The translations under genes and the position numbers were made by a program. A stretch of 64,000 nt of DNA, taken from the NCBI GenBank assembly GCA_963811805.1, contig CAWESU010000001.1, forward strand, positions 682,001-746,000, in the 5' to 3' direction. Of the stretch, positions 27,499 through 35,982 are shown in pieces. The notes below the pieces were generated by a model that searched no databases, was not told the DNA's origin, and worked only from the letters and a program-made list of their open reading frames with translations. How positions within the stretch are numbered: the stretch's first letter is position 1; every line of letters starts with the position of its first letter. This DNA is from DAHUXN01 sp963811805 (GTDB taxonomy: Bacteria; Acidobacteriota; Terriglobia; Acidiferrales; UBA7541).

Positions 27499-28938
27499 AT
27501 GTCGTCGAAACCTAAGACAGGGGTATTTCAAGCAGCATTCGCTCAGCCAATGGGCGAAGAGGACCCGGCTCAAGAGTTGTTCAACAAACAGAAGGCTTAC
27601 TTTGCTTCTGATGCGACAAAGACCTACGGGTGGAGAATCGACCAACTCGATCGCCTTATTCGCATGCTCAAGGATAACTACAAGCGCTTTTCCGACGCCT
27701 CGTGCAATGACTTCAAGACAGCATCCCAGGAGAACGTCTTCGAGGTATCGGCGTCCATCGCAACCAGCGTATTTGCGAAGTCGCAGCTCAAGGAGTGGAT
27801 GAAGCCCGTCGAAGCTCCTCTTCCAAAGTTCCTCGCCGCATCGGGGCACAAGGGAGTCGTGTACCGTGAGCCGTACGGCGTTACATTAGTGATTTGCCCA
27901 TTCAATGGACCACTCCTGCTTTCATTGCGTCCTGCGGTGGCAGCTCTTTCGGCGGGCAACCCTTGCATCTTGAAGCTCTCCGAAGCACTGCCGGCGACTG
28001 ACGAGTTGCTCTTGGAATTGATCCCAAAGTATTTCGAGCCGGAATCTTTTAGTGCTGTTGTTGGTGGGAAGGAAGTAGTTACGAAACTCCTGACCTTTCC
28101 CTTTGATTTCATAATCCTCACCGGGAGCGTTGGTGTAGGAAAAGTAGTGATGCGAGGGGCTGCCGAGCATCTCACTCCCGTGCTGCTCGAGTTGGGAGGA
28201 CAGAACCCCGCGATCGTCGACGAGACAGCGAACATTCCAGATGCCGCCAAGAAAATTGTTTGGGGCGCGATGGCGTGGGGAGGACAGTGGTGCACTTCAC
28301 CGGGCTATGCCGTCGTTCATGAGTCCATCGCGGAACAGTTCCTAGCCGAATGCAAAAAGGTTGTTGTGGAACTTTACGGCGCGGACCCCAAGAGCAACTC
28401 GGATTACTCCCGCGTCATCAGTCCCGCCGCAGTCGCAAGGCTTGCGTCTCTCATCGATCACACAAAGGTCGTTTACGGCGGGAAGTCCGACCCTCCGGCC
28501 CGTTACCTCGACCCGACCATCCTCTATCCGATTTCGTGGTCCGACAAAATCATGGAGGATGAAATCTTCGGGCCACTTTTGCCTATCCTCACTTACTCCG
28601 ACCTTGGAAAGCTACTCGCAAAGATCAAGTCTCTGCCCAAACCGCTTGCCGGCTACGTGTTCAGCCGAAATCAGCAGGCGATCGATCAGGTCATGGAATC
28701 TCTTTCTTTCGGCGGCGGAGCTGTAAATCAGACCAATGTTTTTCTGTTCATTGAATCCATGCCGTACGGAGGAGTAGGAACTTCGGGCATTGGAAACTAC
28801 TATGGAAAGTACGGCTACGATTCCCTGACGCACGCCAAATCAATCCTGATATCTCCGCCGGACGTGGCGATCGATCACCTGTTCCCGCCCTACACCAAAG
28901 AAAAGGTGCAGGCACTCAATCAATGGTTCGATTACTAG
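27499..28938 (+). CDS. Aldehyde dehydrogenase family protein
   Basis: The 479-residue protein is an ALDH-superfamily enzyme. LVICPFNGPLLLSLRPAVAAL is the cofactor-domain entry, GSVGVGKVV the Rossmann loop, LELGGQNP the general-base glutamate region and GGQWCTSPGY the catalytic cysteine. The cysteine environment resembles coniferyl/fatty-aldehyde-type enzymes more than classical ALDH1. AAAGGAG precedes the ATG. Fifth gene of the operon, after the alcohol dehydrogenase. Confidence 0.88.
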   Translation: MSSKPKTGVFQAAFAQPMGEEDPAQELFNKQKAYFASDATKTYGWRIDQLDRLIRMLKDNYKRFSDASCNDFKTASQENVFEVSASIATSVFAKSQLKEWMKPVEAPLPKFLAASGHKGVVYREPYGVTLVICPFNGPLLLSLRPAVAALSAGNPCILKLSEALPATDELLLELIPKYFEPESFSAVVGGKEVVTKLLTFPFDFIILTGSVGVGKVVMRGAAEHLTPVLLELGGQNPAIVDETANIPDAAKKIVWGAMAWGGQWCTSPGYAVVHESIAEQFLAECKKVVVELYGADPKSNSDYSRVISPAAVARLASLIDHTKVVYGGKSDPPARYLDPTILYPISWSDKIMEDEIFGPLLPILTYSDLGKLLAKIKSLPKPLAGYVFSRNQQAIDQVMESLSFGGGAVNQTNVFLFIESMPYGGVGTSGIGNYYGKYGYDSLTHAKSILISPPDVAIDHLFPPYTKEKVQALNQWFDY

Positions 28939-29032
28939 GGTTTATCGCGCGAGGGCAAGTGGAGCTTGTCGTCTTTTAAGGTGCCACGCTTTCTGACCAT
29001 GGCATCTCGAAAGAGAGGCTGGAGACAGATTT

Positions 29033-29440
29033 ATGGAAAAGACTTTGGAAAACAAGAACAAGGCTTTTGTGCTCGAAGCGTTCGACACGCTATTTAACCG
29101 GCGAGATTACGCGGCTGCGGAGAAGTGTTGGTCGCCGGATTACATCCAGCACAGCGCTCACATTGCGCCGGGCCGCGAAGGACTCTTCAATCTGGTCAAA
29201 TCCCTTCCGCCAACACTAAAGTACGAGCCAGGGACGATTGTGGCCGATGGTGACTTCGTTATTGTCCACGGACGATTCTCAGGTTTTCAGTCCGTGAGCT
29301 GGATTGCCGCTGACATTCTTCGCATCAAGGACGGCGTTTTTCTTGAGCATTGGGATGTAATCCAAGACGAAGCCACCAAAGAGCAGTCAAAGAGTGGACG
29401 GCCCATGTTTGGCGACAACTTTCCGAGAGAAGGAGAGTAG
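29033..29440 (+). CDS. NTF2-like (SnoaL-type) protein
   Basis: The 135-residue protein has a SnoaL/NTF2-like cone fold pattern: an N-terminal helix NKAFVLEAFDTLFNRRDYAAAEKCWSP written around a central YIQHSAHIAPGREGL, then antiparallel strands with FVIVHGRFSG and a final FLEHWDVIQDE. These domains act as small-molecule isomerases or hydrolases or as binding proteins. It abuts the next gene without any gap. Confidence 0.78.
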   Translation: MEKTLENKNKAFVLEAFDTLFNRRDYAAAEKCWSPDYIQHSAHIAPGREGLFNLVKSLPPTLKYEPGTIVADGDFVIVHGRFSGFQSVSWIAADILRIKDGVFLEHWDVIQDEATKEQSKSGRPMFGDNFPREGE

Positions 29441-29932
29441 ATGATAAGGAAAGTCGAGATCGAGCGATTCAGTCTTACCTCCCCTAAGCCGTTTAATCTG
29501 GTGGTTGCCGCCATCAATGGTGCGATCGGCCATCCCGATATTGCTGAATTCTGGAGGTTAGCCAACGAGACCCACACCATCGCCGAATTGGAGAGCGCGG
29601 TTCAGAAAGCGTTGGGGAAAGCGGGGCTGATGTTGTTTGTGGAATTTGATCACGGCGCGATCGTGCGCAAAGGGACAGGCCGCGACACGCCTAGGATCAT
29701 ACGTTTCGTCATCGGGAATCCACTGATTATGAAAGAAATGGCGAAACATGTTCCGGACGCCGGCTCTTATGCTCCTGTCACCGTGCTCGTCGACGAACGT
29801 TCTGACGGCGTGCATCTGTCGTATGACAGGATGGCTAGTTTCTTGGCTCCGTACGGGAATTCAGACGCGCTTGCAGTCGCGCGGAATCTCGACAAGAAAG
29901 TCGAAGCCCTCTTGCTAGAGGCGGCGGCTTGA
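29441..29932 (+). CDS. DUF302 domain protein
   Basis: The 163-residue protein carries a DUF302 domain (SPKPFNLVVAAINGAIG, LMLFVEFDHGAI, IRFVIGNPLIMKEMAKH, APVTVLVDERSDGVHLSYDRMAS). The domain is widespread and often linked to sulfur or metal stress genes, but its role is not established. It starts at the base after the NTF2-like stop and is the last gene of the operon. Confidence 0.75.
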   Translation: MIRKVEIERFSLTSPKPFNLVVAAINGAIGHPDIAEFWRLANETHTIAELESAVQKALGKAGLMLFVEFDHGAIVRKGTGRDTPRIIRFVIGNPLIMKEMAKHVPDAGSYAPVTVLVDERSDGVHLSYDRMASFLAPYGNSDALAVARNLDKKVEALLLEAAA

Positions 29933-29977
29933 GCCGACAACAGTTGAGGTGACGGAATGCCGAGATTGGACGGGAAG

Positions 29978-30125
29978 GTAGGGGAACACCGATCCTACCG
30001 TCTTCACCGGGCACGATTCGTACTTCGGTGAAGGGGACACCGAGAACCAGTCCCGCGACGGCGTGACCGGCTTCATGGTGTGCGATGACGTCTCGACTAA
30101 CCGAATTCGTTTGCATGTTTTCCAC
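29978..30125 (-). pseudogene. Fragment with HEAGHA zinc motif (M41-like)
   Basis: A minus-strand frame starting at a GTG encodes DVIAHHEAGHAVAGLVLG and FTEVRIVPGEDG. HEAGHAV is the zinc-protease motif seen in FtsH-type (M41) and small M41-like proteins. After about 48 residues the frame runs antisense through the DUF302 gene, so only the N-terminus survives. It follows the RES toxin gene on the same strand. Confidence 0.5.
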
Positions 30126-30156
30126 TCACCACGAACCACTCTTCGCTCATGCATCC

Positions 30157-30771
30157 CTACGGCAACCTCTGCGCCACATTGCCGTGAGGATCGTACACTT
30201 CAAGGTAGGCCGGCTTCCGCAAGCGATCCGGAAAGACAGCGACGCACACGCCAGAAGGAGGATTCTTGCTCGAAGGATACGAAATCCCGTCAAACCATCT
30301 GGACGTGTGGCACAAGCGTCCGAGGAGATGCGTGGGAGGCTCACCCATCTGACCGGGAACCCAGCGCCACGCGCCGGTGAGTTCCTGGTAACTCGAACCA
30401 ACGGCCTCGACATTCGCGGATTGCGTCAGGTCCAAAACGGACGAAAGAAACCCTTGGATGGCGACCGTGACCCACGGCACAGTGACGATCGTGAAGGCAG
30501 GTCCGGAAGGAATTGAAATAAGGGCCTGCACCTCCTTAAGAGCGGTCACCATGTCCTTCGCCATATAGATCGTTTCAAAGGAATTCTTGGGAGTGTAGCG
30601 TCCGCCGAATCGTTTGCTTCCAAGACCCCAGAGCGGTTGCGGTTTGACATGGGGAACAGTCGCCGCTTTCGGAAACAGATAGTGCAGCGCTACTGCACGG
30701 CTGAACGGTCCCTGGATCGGAACCGGCGCGATCTTCCGCAATGCGGCACGGAGCTGCCTTTCAGGAAGCAC
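30157..30771 (-). CDS. RES-domain toxin
   Basis: The 204-residue protein has the RES-domain pattern: RFGGRYTP (arginine), ETIYMAKDMVTALKEV (tyrosine and glutamate), and a serine-bearing later helix. RES proteins are ADP-ribosyltransferase-fold toxins that degrade NAD+ in cells and are paired with Xre-type antitoxins. The start is a GTG whose G is shared with the TAG stop of the upstream antitoxin gene, so the two are translationally coupled. It should be kept inactive by its partner. Confidence 0.82.
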   Translation of the reverse strand: MLPERQLRAALRKIAPVPIQGPFSRAVALHYLFPKAATVPHVKPQPLWGLGSKRFGGRYTPKNSFETIYMAKDMVTALKEVQALISIPSGPAFTIVTVPWVTVAIQGFLSSVLDLTQSANVEAVGSSYQELTGAWRWVPGQMGEPPTHLLGRLCHTSRWFDGISYPSSKNPPSGVCVAVFPDRLRKPAYLEVYDPHGNVAQRLP

Positions 30772-31523
30772 TAGGAAGGCTGGCCAGCGAGCGCCGCCTC
30801 CAACAGATCCGCCACCACCTGCGCTTTTCCCTGAAGGATCAGTGTGAGGGGAGTCTCACCTCCCAGATCCGGATGAGGACTATTCATCCACGCGAGCACG
30901 CTTTCCTTCGACGAGAGAAGTTGCGTCAGGATTGCCAAGCTCCGCGCAATCGGAATCAAATGAGGCTGCACGGAAACCGATCGAGGGCTCTTGTGCAGCC
31001 CGGCGACACTCACCTGGGAGAACTTTGCAAGATTCGAGAGCGGCGTTCCGAGAAACGAGGCGATCCGGCCGGCATCCAGCCGCCCGGTCTCGGGATCGTG
31101 AAGTTCGGCGAGCACATGAGAGCTGACCGGATGCGCGGAGGAAGCAACTCGCACTCGGCGCTGGTTCTCGCGAGAATGTCTTTCGAGAATCCCTCGGAAG
31201 CGGGCTTGGAACGTCGTTGTTTCGACCGCCCCCGCAATAACATCTCCGAAGGAGTACAGATTGTGCCGAACCGCGGCCGACTCGTTCGGTGTAAGCAAGA
31301 TGATGGGCACATCCATGCCTCGAAGTTGCTTGAGGACTTCGAGTCTCGACACCGTTGGCATATGGATATCGAGCAGAACGAGACCGGGCGCGCTTTTCGC
31401 CGCTCGGCTGAGGGCTTCTTCCGCGGTTTTGACCGACTCCACGTTGAGGCCTTCTTCCTCAAGCAATTCCGAAAGCAGCTTTCTGCGTTTCGGTCCTGCC
31501 TCTACCAGCATGGCCGTTTCCAT
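30771..31523 (-). CDS. Antitoxin with N-terminal receiver domain and C-terminal Xre/MbcA/ParS-like domain
   Basis: The 250-residue protein has two parts. Residues 1-120 resemble a response-regulator receiver: a strand ending MLVEAG, the phospho-acceptor-like D52 in LVLLDIHMP, and T78 in IILLTPNE. One acidic-pocket residue is replaced (EA for ED/DD), and the conserved lysine near residue 100 is not visible. Residues 140-250 resemble the Xre/MbcA/ParS antitoxin family (RLDAGRIASFLGTPLSNLAKF, then LTLILQGKAQVVADLLEA). It overlaps the RES toxin gene by one base. RES antitoxins normally lack a receiver, so this is an unusual fusion that could add a signal input or a dimerisation module. Confidence 0.7.
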   Translation of the reverse strand: METAMLVEAGPKRRKLLSELLEEEGLNVESVKTAEEALSRAAKSAPGLVLLDIHMPTVSRLEVLKQLRGMDVPIILLTPNESAAVRHNLYSFGDVIAGAVETTTFQARFRGILERHSRENQRRVRVASSAHPVSSHVLAELHDPETGRLDAGRIASFLGTPLSNLAKFSQVSVAGLHKSPRSVSVQPHLIPIARSLAILTQLLSSKESVLAWMNSPHPDLGGETPLTLILQGKAQVVADLLEAALAGQPS

Positions 31524-31554
31524 AGATTCCCCCTTCTAATCAGAATCAACTTGA

Positions 31555-31560
31555 ATTATA
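31555..31560 (-). promoter_or_regulatory. Candidate -10 of the antitoxin-toxin operon
   Basis: A TATAAT hexamer reads on the minus strand about 30 bases before the antitoxin start, inside an AT-rich patch between divergent genes. No convincing -35 is visible at 17 bases, so the assignment is tentative. Autoregulation by the Xre-type antitoxin would be expected here. Confidence 0.35.
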
Positions 31561-31648
31561 CTATGTTTCTACTTTGATTACACTGGCTTTCTCTAGAGGC
31601 GGTGTTCCTGGATGGAGTTTGCGATATAACGGCTAGGGATCAAACCCG

Positions 31649-32545
31649 ATGTACAGGACAATACTCGGCTTCGACACGAGCGCCCTCAATGCCCTACACC
31701 GAGGCGGACCGAGCGTTTCGCCTCTCCTCGCTGGACTTAATACCGGCTACGCCATCCGCCTGAACGGTACGGCCCTTGACGAGATCGTGGCACACAGCCT
31801 GCCCCAAGAACGGGAACGACTGCGCACGCTTTGCCGCAGGCTGCTTGCAAACTGCGCGGGCGATGTTCTGCTTCCCTTCCACGAGATCACCACCCGGCTG
31901 GCGGTGGCGTTTGAAAGCGGGCGCCCGTTTGACTGGACGCGCGTCGATGTTCGGTCCAATGAATACATGCGATTCATATTTGATGACGAGGTAAGCGCCC
32001 TATTTGAAGAAGACGCCGATTACGAAACAGTTTCCTTGGAGCAACGAATCAGCGCAATAGAGACAGCCGGGCAATTCGACGAGGTGTTTCTTGCGCCACG
32101 TCCTATTTTCCAGAAGCTCAGGGAAACGGAAAAGGAATCGTGGCCGAAGTCCGCCGCGGAGCTCGCGCAAGCGCTCCAAAAGCCGGGCGGCGCCTATTGG
32201 AACTACGCCATCGGCCTATACCACAGGGCGACAGGAATCACGGTGGACGAGGAGAAAGTCCGAGGGTTCGTCCGCGAATGCCCGCCGTTTCGAGCGCTCC
32301 TCGCGGCGATCGTGTTCGCCCAGTACGCGCGGTCAATCGCGGAGGAAGTGAAGCCAAAGCTCGCGGGCCGCAACGATCTGTTCATGGCCGGCTACCTTCC
32401 CTACTGCGACGAGTTCATTTCGAACGACCACCCGCAACAGCAGGCGCTCCGGAAGATCGTATCCATTGCCGAACTGCCGACATCCGTTCGCTGGTACAAG
32501 GAATTCTCCGGACAGTTCTCTCTCAGCTCAGCCGCCAAGAGATGA
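31649..32545 (+). CDS. PIN-like domain protein
   Basis: The 298-residue protein starts TILGFDTSALNAL, with the first aspartate of a PIN-type metal site, and near the end has NDLFMAGYLPYCDEFISND, which provides two further acids in the PIN order. The middle 150 residues are a helical insertion, longer than in VapC toxins. It is likely an RNA- or DNA-cleaving nuclease. No adjacent antitoxin-like gene is on the same strand, and it diverges from the receiver-antitoxin gene with 125 bases between them. Confidence 0.65.
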   Translation: MYRTILGFDTSALNALHRGGPSVSPLLAGLNTGYAIRLNGTALDEIVAHSLPQERERLRTLCRRLLANCAGDVLLPFHEITTRLAVAFESGRPFDWTRVDVRSNEYMRFIFDDEVSALFEEDADYETVSLEQRISAIETAGQFDEVFLAPRPIFQKLRETEKESWPKSAAELAQALQKPGGAYWNYAIGLYHRATGITVDEEKVRGFVRECPPFRALLAAIVFAQYARSIAEEVKPKLAGRNDLFMAGYLPYCDEFISNDHPQQQALRKIVSIAELPTSVRWYKEFSGQFSLSSAAKR

Positions 32546-32658
32546 AATGATCCGATGGATCAGAGGATGCCCCCGCGGGGCGACAGGGGAGCGAAGAAGT
32601 CGACCCTAGACAATACTTCACGCAGCAAGGCGCGCCGTCGAAACGCGGGGCAGGTCAG

Positions 32659-32710
32659 TTCGCAAAGTGTGCATCATGAAACTGTCTCACTTTAGGGGTT
32701 CACTCCAGTC
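32659..32710 (-). repeat. IS terminus, copy B of three
   Basis: On the minus strand it reads TGGAGTGAACCCCTAAAGTG and continues to GCACACTTTGCGAA, about 80 % like copy A at 21551-21604. No transposase frame lies beside it, so it is a solo end left by deletion or recombination. It sits upstream of a HigBA-type pair. Confidence 0.55.
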
Positions 32711-32826
32711 ACAGCTCTGCTTCGCATCGTGCACAGTCGCCGCAGAGTTTCACAACAGCGGGCTCTTTCTGAAATGAGACGCTCTTCGTCAAAAGTACTT
32801 GTCTCTTATGCTTGTTTAGGCATAAT

Positions 32827-33213
32827 ATGGAAATGACCCAGTTGCCGAGCATCAAGCCGGTCGTCTGGATTGGGAGCACCAAGGCAGACCTCTCTTCCTT
32901 TCCGGAGGATGTGAAGGACACGATTGGCTACGCGCTGTACATCGCGCAACGGGGCGGGAAGCACGCCGATGCGAAACCTTTGCGCGGTTTCGGCGGCGCA
33001 GGCTTCTTAGAGATCGTTGAAGACCACGCAGGCGGTACCTATCGTGCTGTGTATACAGTCCGCTTAGCGGGTCGCATATATGTCTTACATGTGTTCCAGA
33101 AGAAATCAAAGACCGGAATCAAAACGCCAAAACCGGAGATTGAGCTAATCAGATCGCGGCTCAAGCGGGCCGAAGAAGAACACGCCAGATGGCTAGAGAC
33201 TCAGAAGGAATAG
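32827..33213 (+). CDS. HigB/Gp49-type (RelE superfamily) toxin
   Basis: The 128-residue protein fits the phage-derived Gp49-like/HigB family of ribosome-dependent mRNA interferases: VVWIGSTKADLSSFPEDVKDTIGYALYIAQ at the start, then KPLRGFGGAGFLEIVE, YRAVYTVRLAGRIYVLHVFQKKSK and a long C-terminal helix. The ATG at 32827 is preferred to a TTG five codons earlier. The antitoxin follows five bases after the stop, in the toxin-first order of HigBA. A homologous pair lies at 60681-61411. Confidence 0.85.
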   Translation: MEMTQLPSIKPVVWIGSTKADLSSFPEDVKDTIGYALYIAQRGGKHADAKPLRGFGGAGFLEIVEDHAGGTYRAVYTVRLAGRIYVLHVFQKKSKTGIKTPKPEIELIRSRLKRAEEEHARWLETQKE

Positions 33214-33218
33214 CAAGT

Positions 33219-33551
33219 ATGAGCAAGAAAATTCAGGTCGAGGAAGGCAGCGGCAACGTTTTTGCCGATATCGGTCTGCCCAACCCGGAAGAACGTCTCG
33301 CCAAGGCTGACCTTGCAATCCGCATTTCCGAAGCCATTCGCGCGCGGCGGCTTACCCAAGCTCGCGCTGCCCACATTCTGAAAATCGACCAGCCGAAAAT
33401 CTCCCGCCTCTTACGCGGTCAGCTTTCCGGCTTCTCCACCGAACGGCTCATGCACTTTTTGACCCTGCTTGGCCGCGACGTTGAGATCACTGTAAAGCCT
33501 GCCTCCAGATCCCGTCGCCACGGGCACCTTCGCGTTGTGGCGACTGCGTAA
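33219..33551 (+). CDS. HigA-type XRE antitoxin
   Basis: The 110-residue protein has the start GSGNVFADIGLPNPEERLAK and a helix-turn-helix (LTQARAAHILKIDQPKISRLLRG) characteristic of antitoxins paired with Gp49-type toxins, ending in FLTLLGRDVEITVKP. It should bind the toxin and repress the operon. It follows the toxin gene by five bases; the in-frame start further upstream would lie inside the toxin. Confidence 0.85.
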   Translation: MSKKIQVEEGSGNVFADIGLPNPEERLAKADLAIRISEAIRARRLTQARAAHILKIDQPKISRLLRGQLSGFSTERLMHFLTLLGRDVEITVKPASRSRRHGHLRVVATA

Positions 33552-33574
33552 CTCTTGCCGCGATTCGAGACCGA

Positions 33575-34075
33575 TTACGCCGATGTGAGGCTCCCGGTTT
33601 GCTGCTGTACTTGCCACCGCAATTCGTTTGGGTGTGTGATCTTGTCGAATGTCTCGAATGTGCCGCCCGTCCCTCGAACAGTGACCCTGCCGTATCCAAG
33701 TATCCGGCCGAGGAATGATTCATCCACGCCGATGCTTTCCACCTTTGGAAGCAGCACTTCGACGCTTCGGCGGGACAATAAACCCGTTTTGATCCGCACG
33801 CGTCTATTCGATACAGCTACTTCCGTCGCAAGCCGGCGGATTATGCCTCCGGCGACCAGGGCGACGGCCCCAAGCAGGGCGAGCCCACCCCACACCATCG
33901 CGCCCTCATAACGACCGCCGTTTCGAGTTGCCATCCACCCGCCCGCGAGGAAAGCAAATCCCACGAAACCCAGAAGCGCCCCGCCGACGATAGGCCAGAA
34001 CATAACCACCCAGTGACACCCCGTCCGGTACGCGAGCGTTTCGCCCGGAGATAGATTCCTCTCGAAATAGCCCAT
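33575..34075 (-). CDS. Membrane protein with bacterial PH domain (YdbT/DUF304 type)
   Basis: The 166-residue protein has two membrane helices (VVMFWPIVGGALLGFVGFAFLAG and MVWGGLALLGAVALVAGGII) followed by a bacterial PH domain: VAVSNRRVRIKTGLLSRRSVEVLLPKVESIGVDES then LGYGRVTVRGTGGTFETFDKI. Such proteins sit in the inner membrane with a cytoplasmic PH domain of unknown ligand. It faces a truncated TPR gene on the other strand. Confidence 0.85.
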   Translation of the reverse strand: MGYFERNLSPGETLAYRTGCHWVVMFWPIVGGALLGFVGFAFLAGGWMATRNGGRYEGAMVWGGLALLGAVALVAGGIIRRLATEVAVSNRRVRIKTGLLSRRSVEVLLPKVESIGVDESFLGRILGYGRVTVRGTGGTFETFDKITHPNELRWQVQQQTGSLTSA

Positions 34076-34116
34076 GTCTTCTCCCGGCCCCTTAGTGCCT
34101 AACCGCCCAGAACGGC

Positions 34117-35709
34117 TTGGGTGTTGCTTTGGGGGCCCTTGGTAGCCTTGAGCCGACCTCCGTTTGTTTAGACGAGGCTTACGAGATTTTCGCCGGCTTG
34201 GTTGCTCGTGCGGCCCGCGACGGTGTTGACCTACGCAACGTTTGGGCGTCGGCTCAAAACAACATAGGCAATACTCTTCTAATACTGGGAGAGCGCGAAT
34301 CCGCTACAGAGAAGCTCGAAAAATCGGCGAAAGCTTACGAGGCTGCGTTGAGTCAGTGGACCAGAGAAAGCTTTCCGCTCGATTGGGCCGTTTTGCAAGA
34401 CAATCTCGGGCGTGCTCTCCAAATGTGGGGGGCGCGCGTGGGACGAAGCGAGTTGCTGACATCATCCATTGCTGCGCATCGAAGAGCCCTCGAGGAATGG
34501 AAACAGGACCAAGTGCCGATGTACTGGGCGCAGGCACAGAATAATCTCGGAAGCGCCTTGAAAGCTCTGGGCGAACGGCAACCCGGAATCGAGCTTCTCG
34601 AAGAGGCAGCCAACGCTTATCGAATGGCCCTTCAAGAGCGAGTCTTCGGGCACGCTTCACTCGCTTGGGGAGAAGCACAGAACAATCTAGGAGCAGCACT
34701 CACTTTGATCGCTGACCGGAGCGGCGACTCCGGTGGTTTGGAGGAAGCCGTCAAAGCTTTGCGCGAATCCCTGCGGGTGCGGACGCGAGACGCCGCCCCG
34801 CTGGCCTTCGCTTCGTCGCAGAACAACCTGGGCCTTGCCCTGGTGCGGCTCGGTGAATTCAGGAACGACACACGTCATGTGGACGAGGCGATCCATTGCT
34901 TCCGCACCGCTCTTGAGGTTTGGACGCGGCAGAGTTTCCCTTCCCGCTGGTCGGTTGCGCAGCAGAATCTTGGCGATGCCCTTGTGACTCTCGCAAGGAA
35001 GTCCCGGCGTGTGGATTATTTAGATCAAGCGGCCGCCGCCTATACGGAGGCACTCCAAGAGCGAGACATCCACGGGGAACCCCTGCTTTGGGCTTCGACA
35101 CAGGCAGCCTTCGGCCAAGTATATTCTCTCAAAGGGGAATGGGAATCAGGTACGGACTCGCTCGATGCGGCCGTCAAACACTACCAAGATGCTCTCGGCC
35201 CGTACCGCAAAGAACCCGGCGGATTCGCTCAGGCGGGCATCGAGTTCAACCTGGGGAACGCCCTCCGACTTCTCGGGCAGCGCCGGAACAGCTCCAGCCT
35301 CGTTTCCGAAGCCTTGGATCATCACGCCGCCGCGTGCCGAATGTGCCTTCCCCATAGTCCTTACTGGGCATTGCGAGCGGCCGAAGCTGCAGACGAAGAC
35401 ATCAAGATTCTCAAAGCAATCTCCGGCTCAGCGGCGATTGCGACTGTTCTCGCCAACCACGGTTGGATCTCTACCCTGTGGCACAAACACACTGGGCACA
35501 GTATCGGCCTTAAGGCTATCTTCAGGGTCGTGGTTCCAGGGAAGAGCGGGACGAGGAAGCCGGATTTCAGTCAAGCCCCGAAGAGGGGCGACAGAATTCA
35601 AGATGGTACTGCCGTGCTGGAAAATGCCGGCAAGTACTCTTACTGCGTACAATGTAGCGAATTTCTTTTGCCCCCAGACCAGCCACGCCCAGTTAGCCCC
35701 CAAGACTGA
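34117..35709 (+). CDS. Tetratricopeptide-repeat protein, probably 5'-truncated
   Basis: The 530 residues are built from at least seven TPR-like repeats carrying the motif A-Q-N-N-L-G-x-A-L (near residues 46, 93, 140, 187, 235, 284). The last 120 residues differ and contain YCVQCSEFL, a possible half zinc site. The frame begins at a TTG directly after an in-frame stop at 34093-34095 and reads VALGALGSLE, the inside of a repeat rather than a natural N-terminus, so the gene has probably lost its 5' end, perhaps with an effector domain. No function can be assigned. Confidence 0.6.
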   Translation: MGVALGALGSLEPTSVCLDEAYEIFAGLVARAARDGVDLRNVWASAQNNIGNTLLILGERESATEKLEKSAKAYEAALSQWTRESFPLDWAVLQDNLGRALQMWGARVGRSELLTSSIAAHRRALEEWKQDQVPMYWAQAQNNLGSALKALGERQPGIELLEEAANAYRMALQERVFGHASLAWGEAQNNLGAALTLIADRSGDSGGLEEAVKALRESLRVRTRDAAPLAFASSQNNLGLALVRLGEFRNDTRHVDEAIHCFRTALEVWTRQSFPSRWSVAQQNLGDALVTLARKSRRVDYLDQAAAAYTEALQERDIHGEPLLWASTQAAFGQVYSLKGEWESGTDSLDAAVKHYQDALGPYRKEPGGFAQAGIEFNLGNALRLLGQRRNSSSLVSEALDHHAAACRMCLPHSPYWALRAAEAADEDIKILKAISGSAAIATVLANHGWISTLWHKHTGHSIGLKAIFRVVVPGKSGTRKPDFSQAPKRGDRIQDGTAVLENAGKYSYCVQCSEFLLPPDQPRPVSPQD

Positions 35710-35864
35710 TAGGTTTCTTTCAGAAGTCAGATGCTCGCGGGAAATTAGGAATCAGGAATTCTTCGTGCGGCGGAACGGTCCACGGCTAGGGGTTAGCGCG
35801 CTATGATCATATCCGTTGAAACTTTCGGGAGTATCTCTTCCGTTTCACTTTGCAGTTCCTATCC

Positions 35865-35915
35865 CTGCAAAGTGTGCCCATCTGGAGTGTCTCAATTCAA
35901 GGGTTCATTCCATTT
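35865..35915 (-). repeat. IS terminus, copy C of three
   Basis: The minus strand reads TGGAATGAACCCTTGAATTG and continues to GGGCACACTTTGCAG, a more diverged copy of the sequence at 21551-21604 and 32659-32710. It lies within the open frame upstream of the primase-helicase gene, which shows that the true start of that gene is downstream of it. Confidence 0.5.
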
Positions 35916-35982
35916 TGGGGTGCAAGATCGGCTGTTTGATCGCTTCGTTCCTCGGATAAGATCTTCCGCGGAGCTTATGGCA

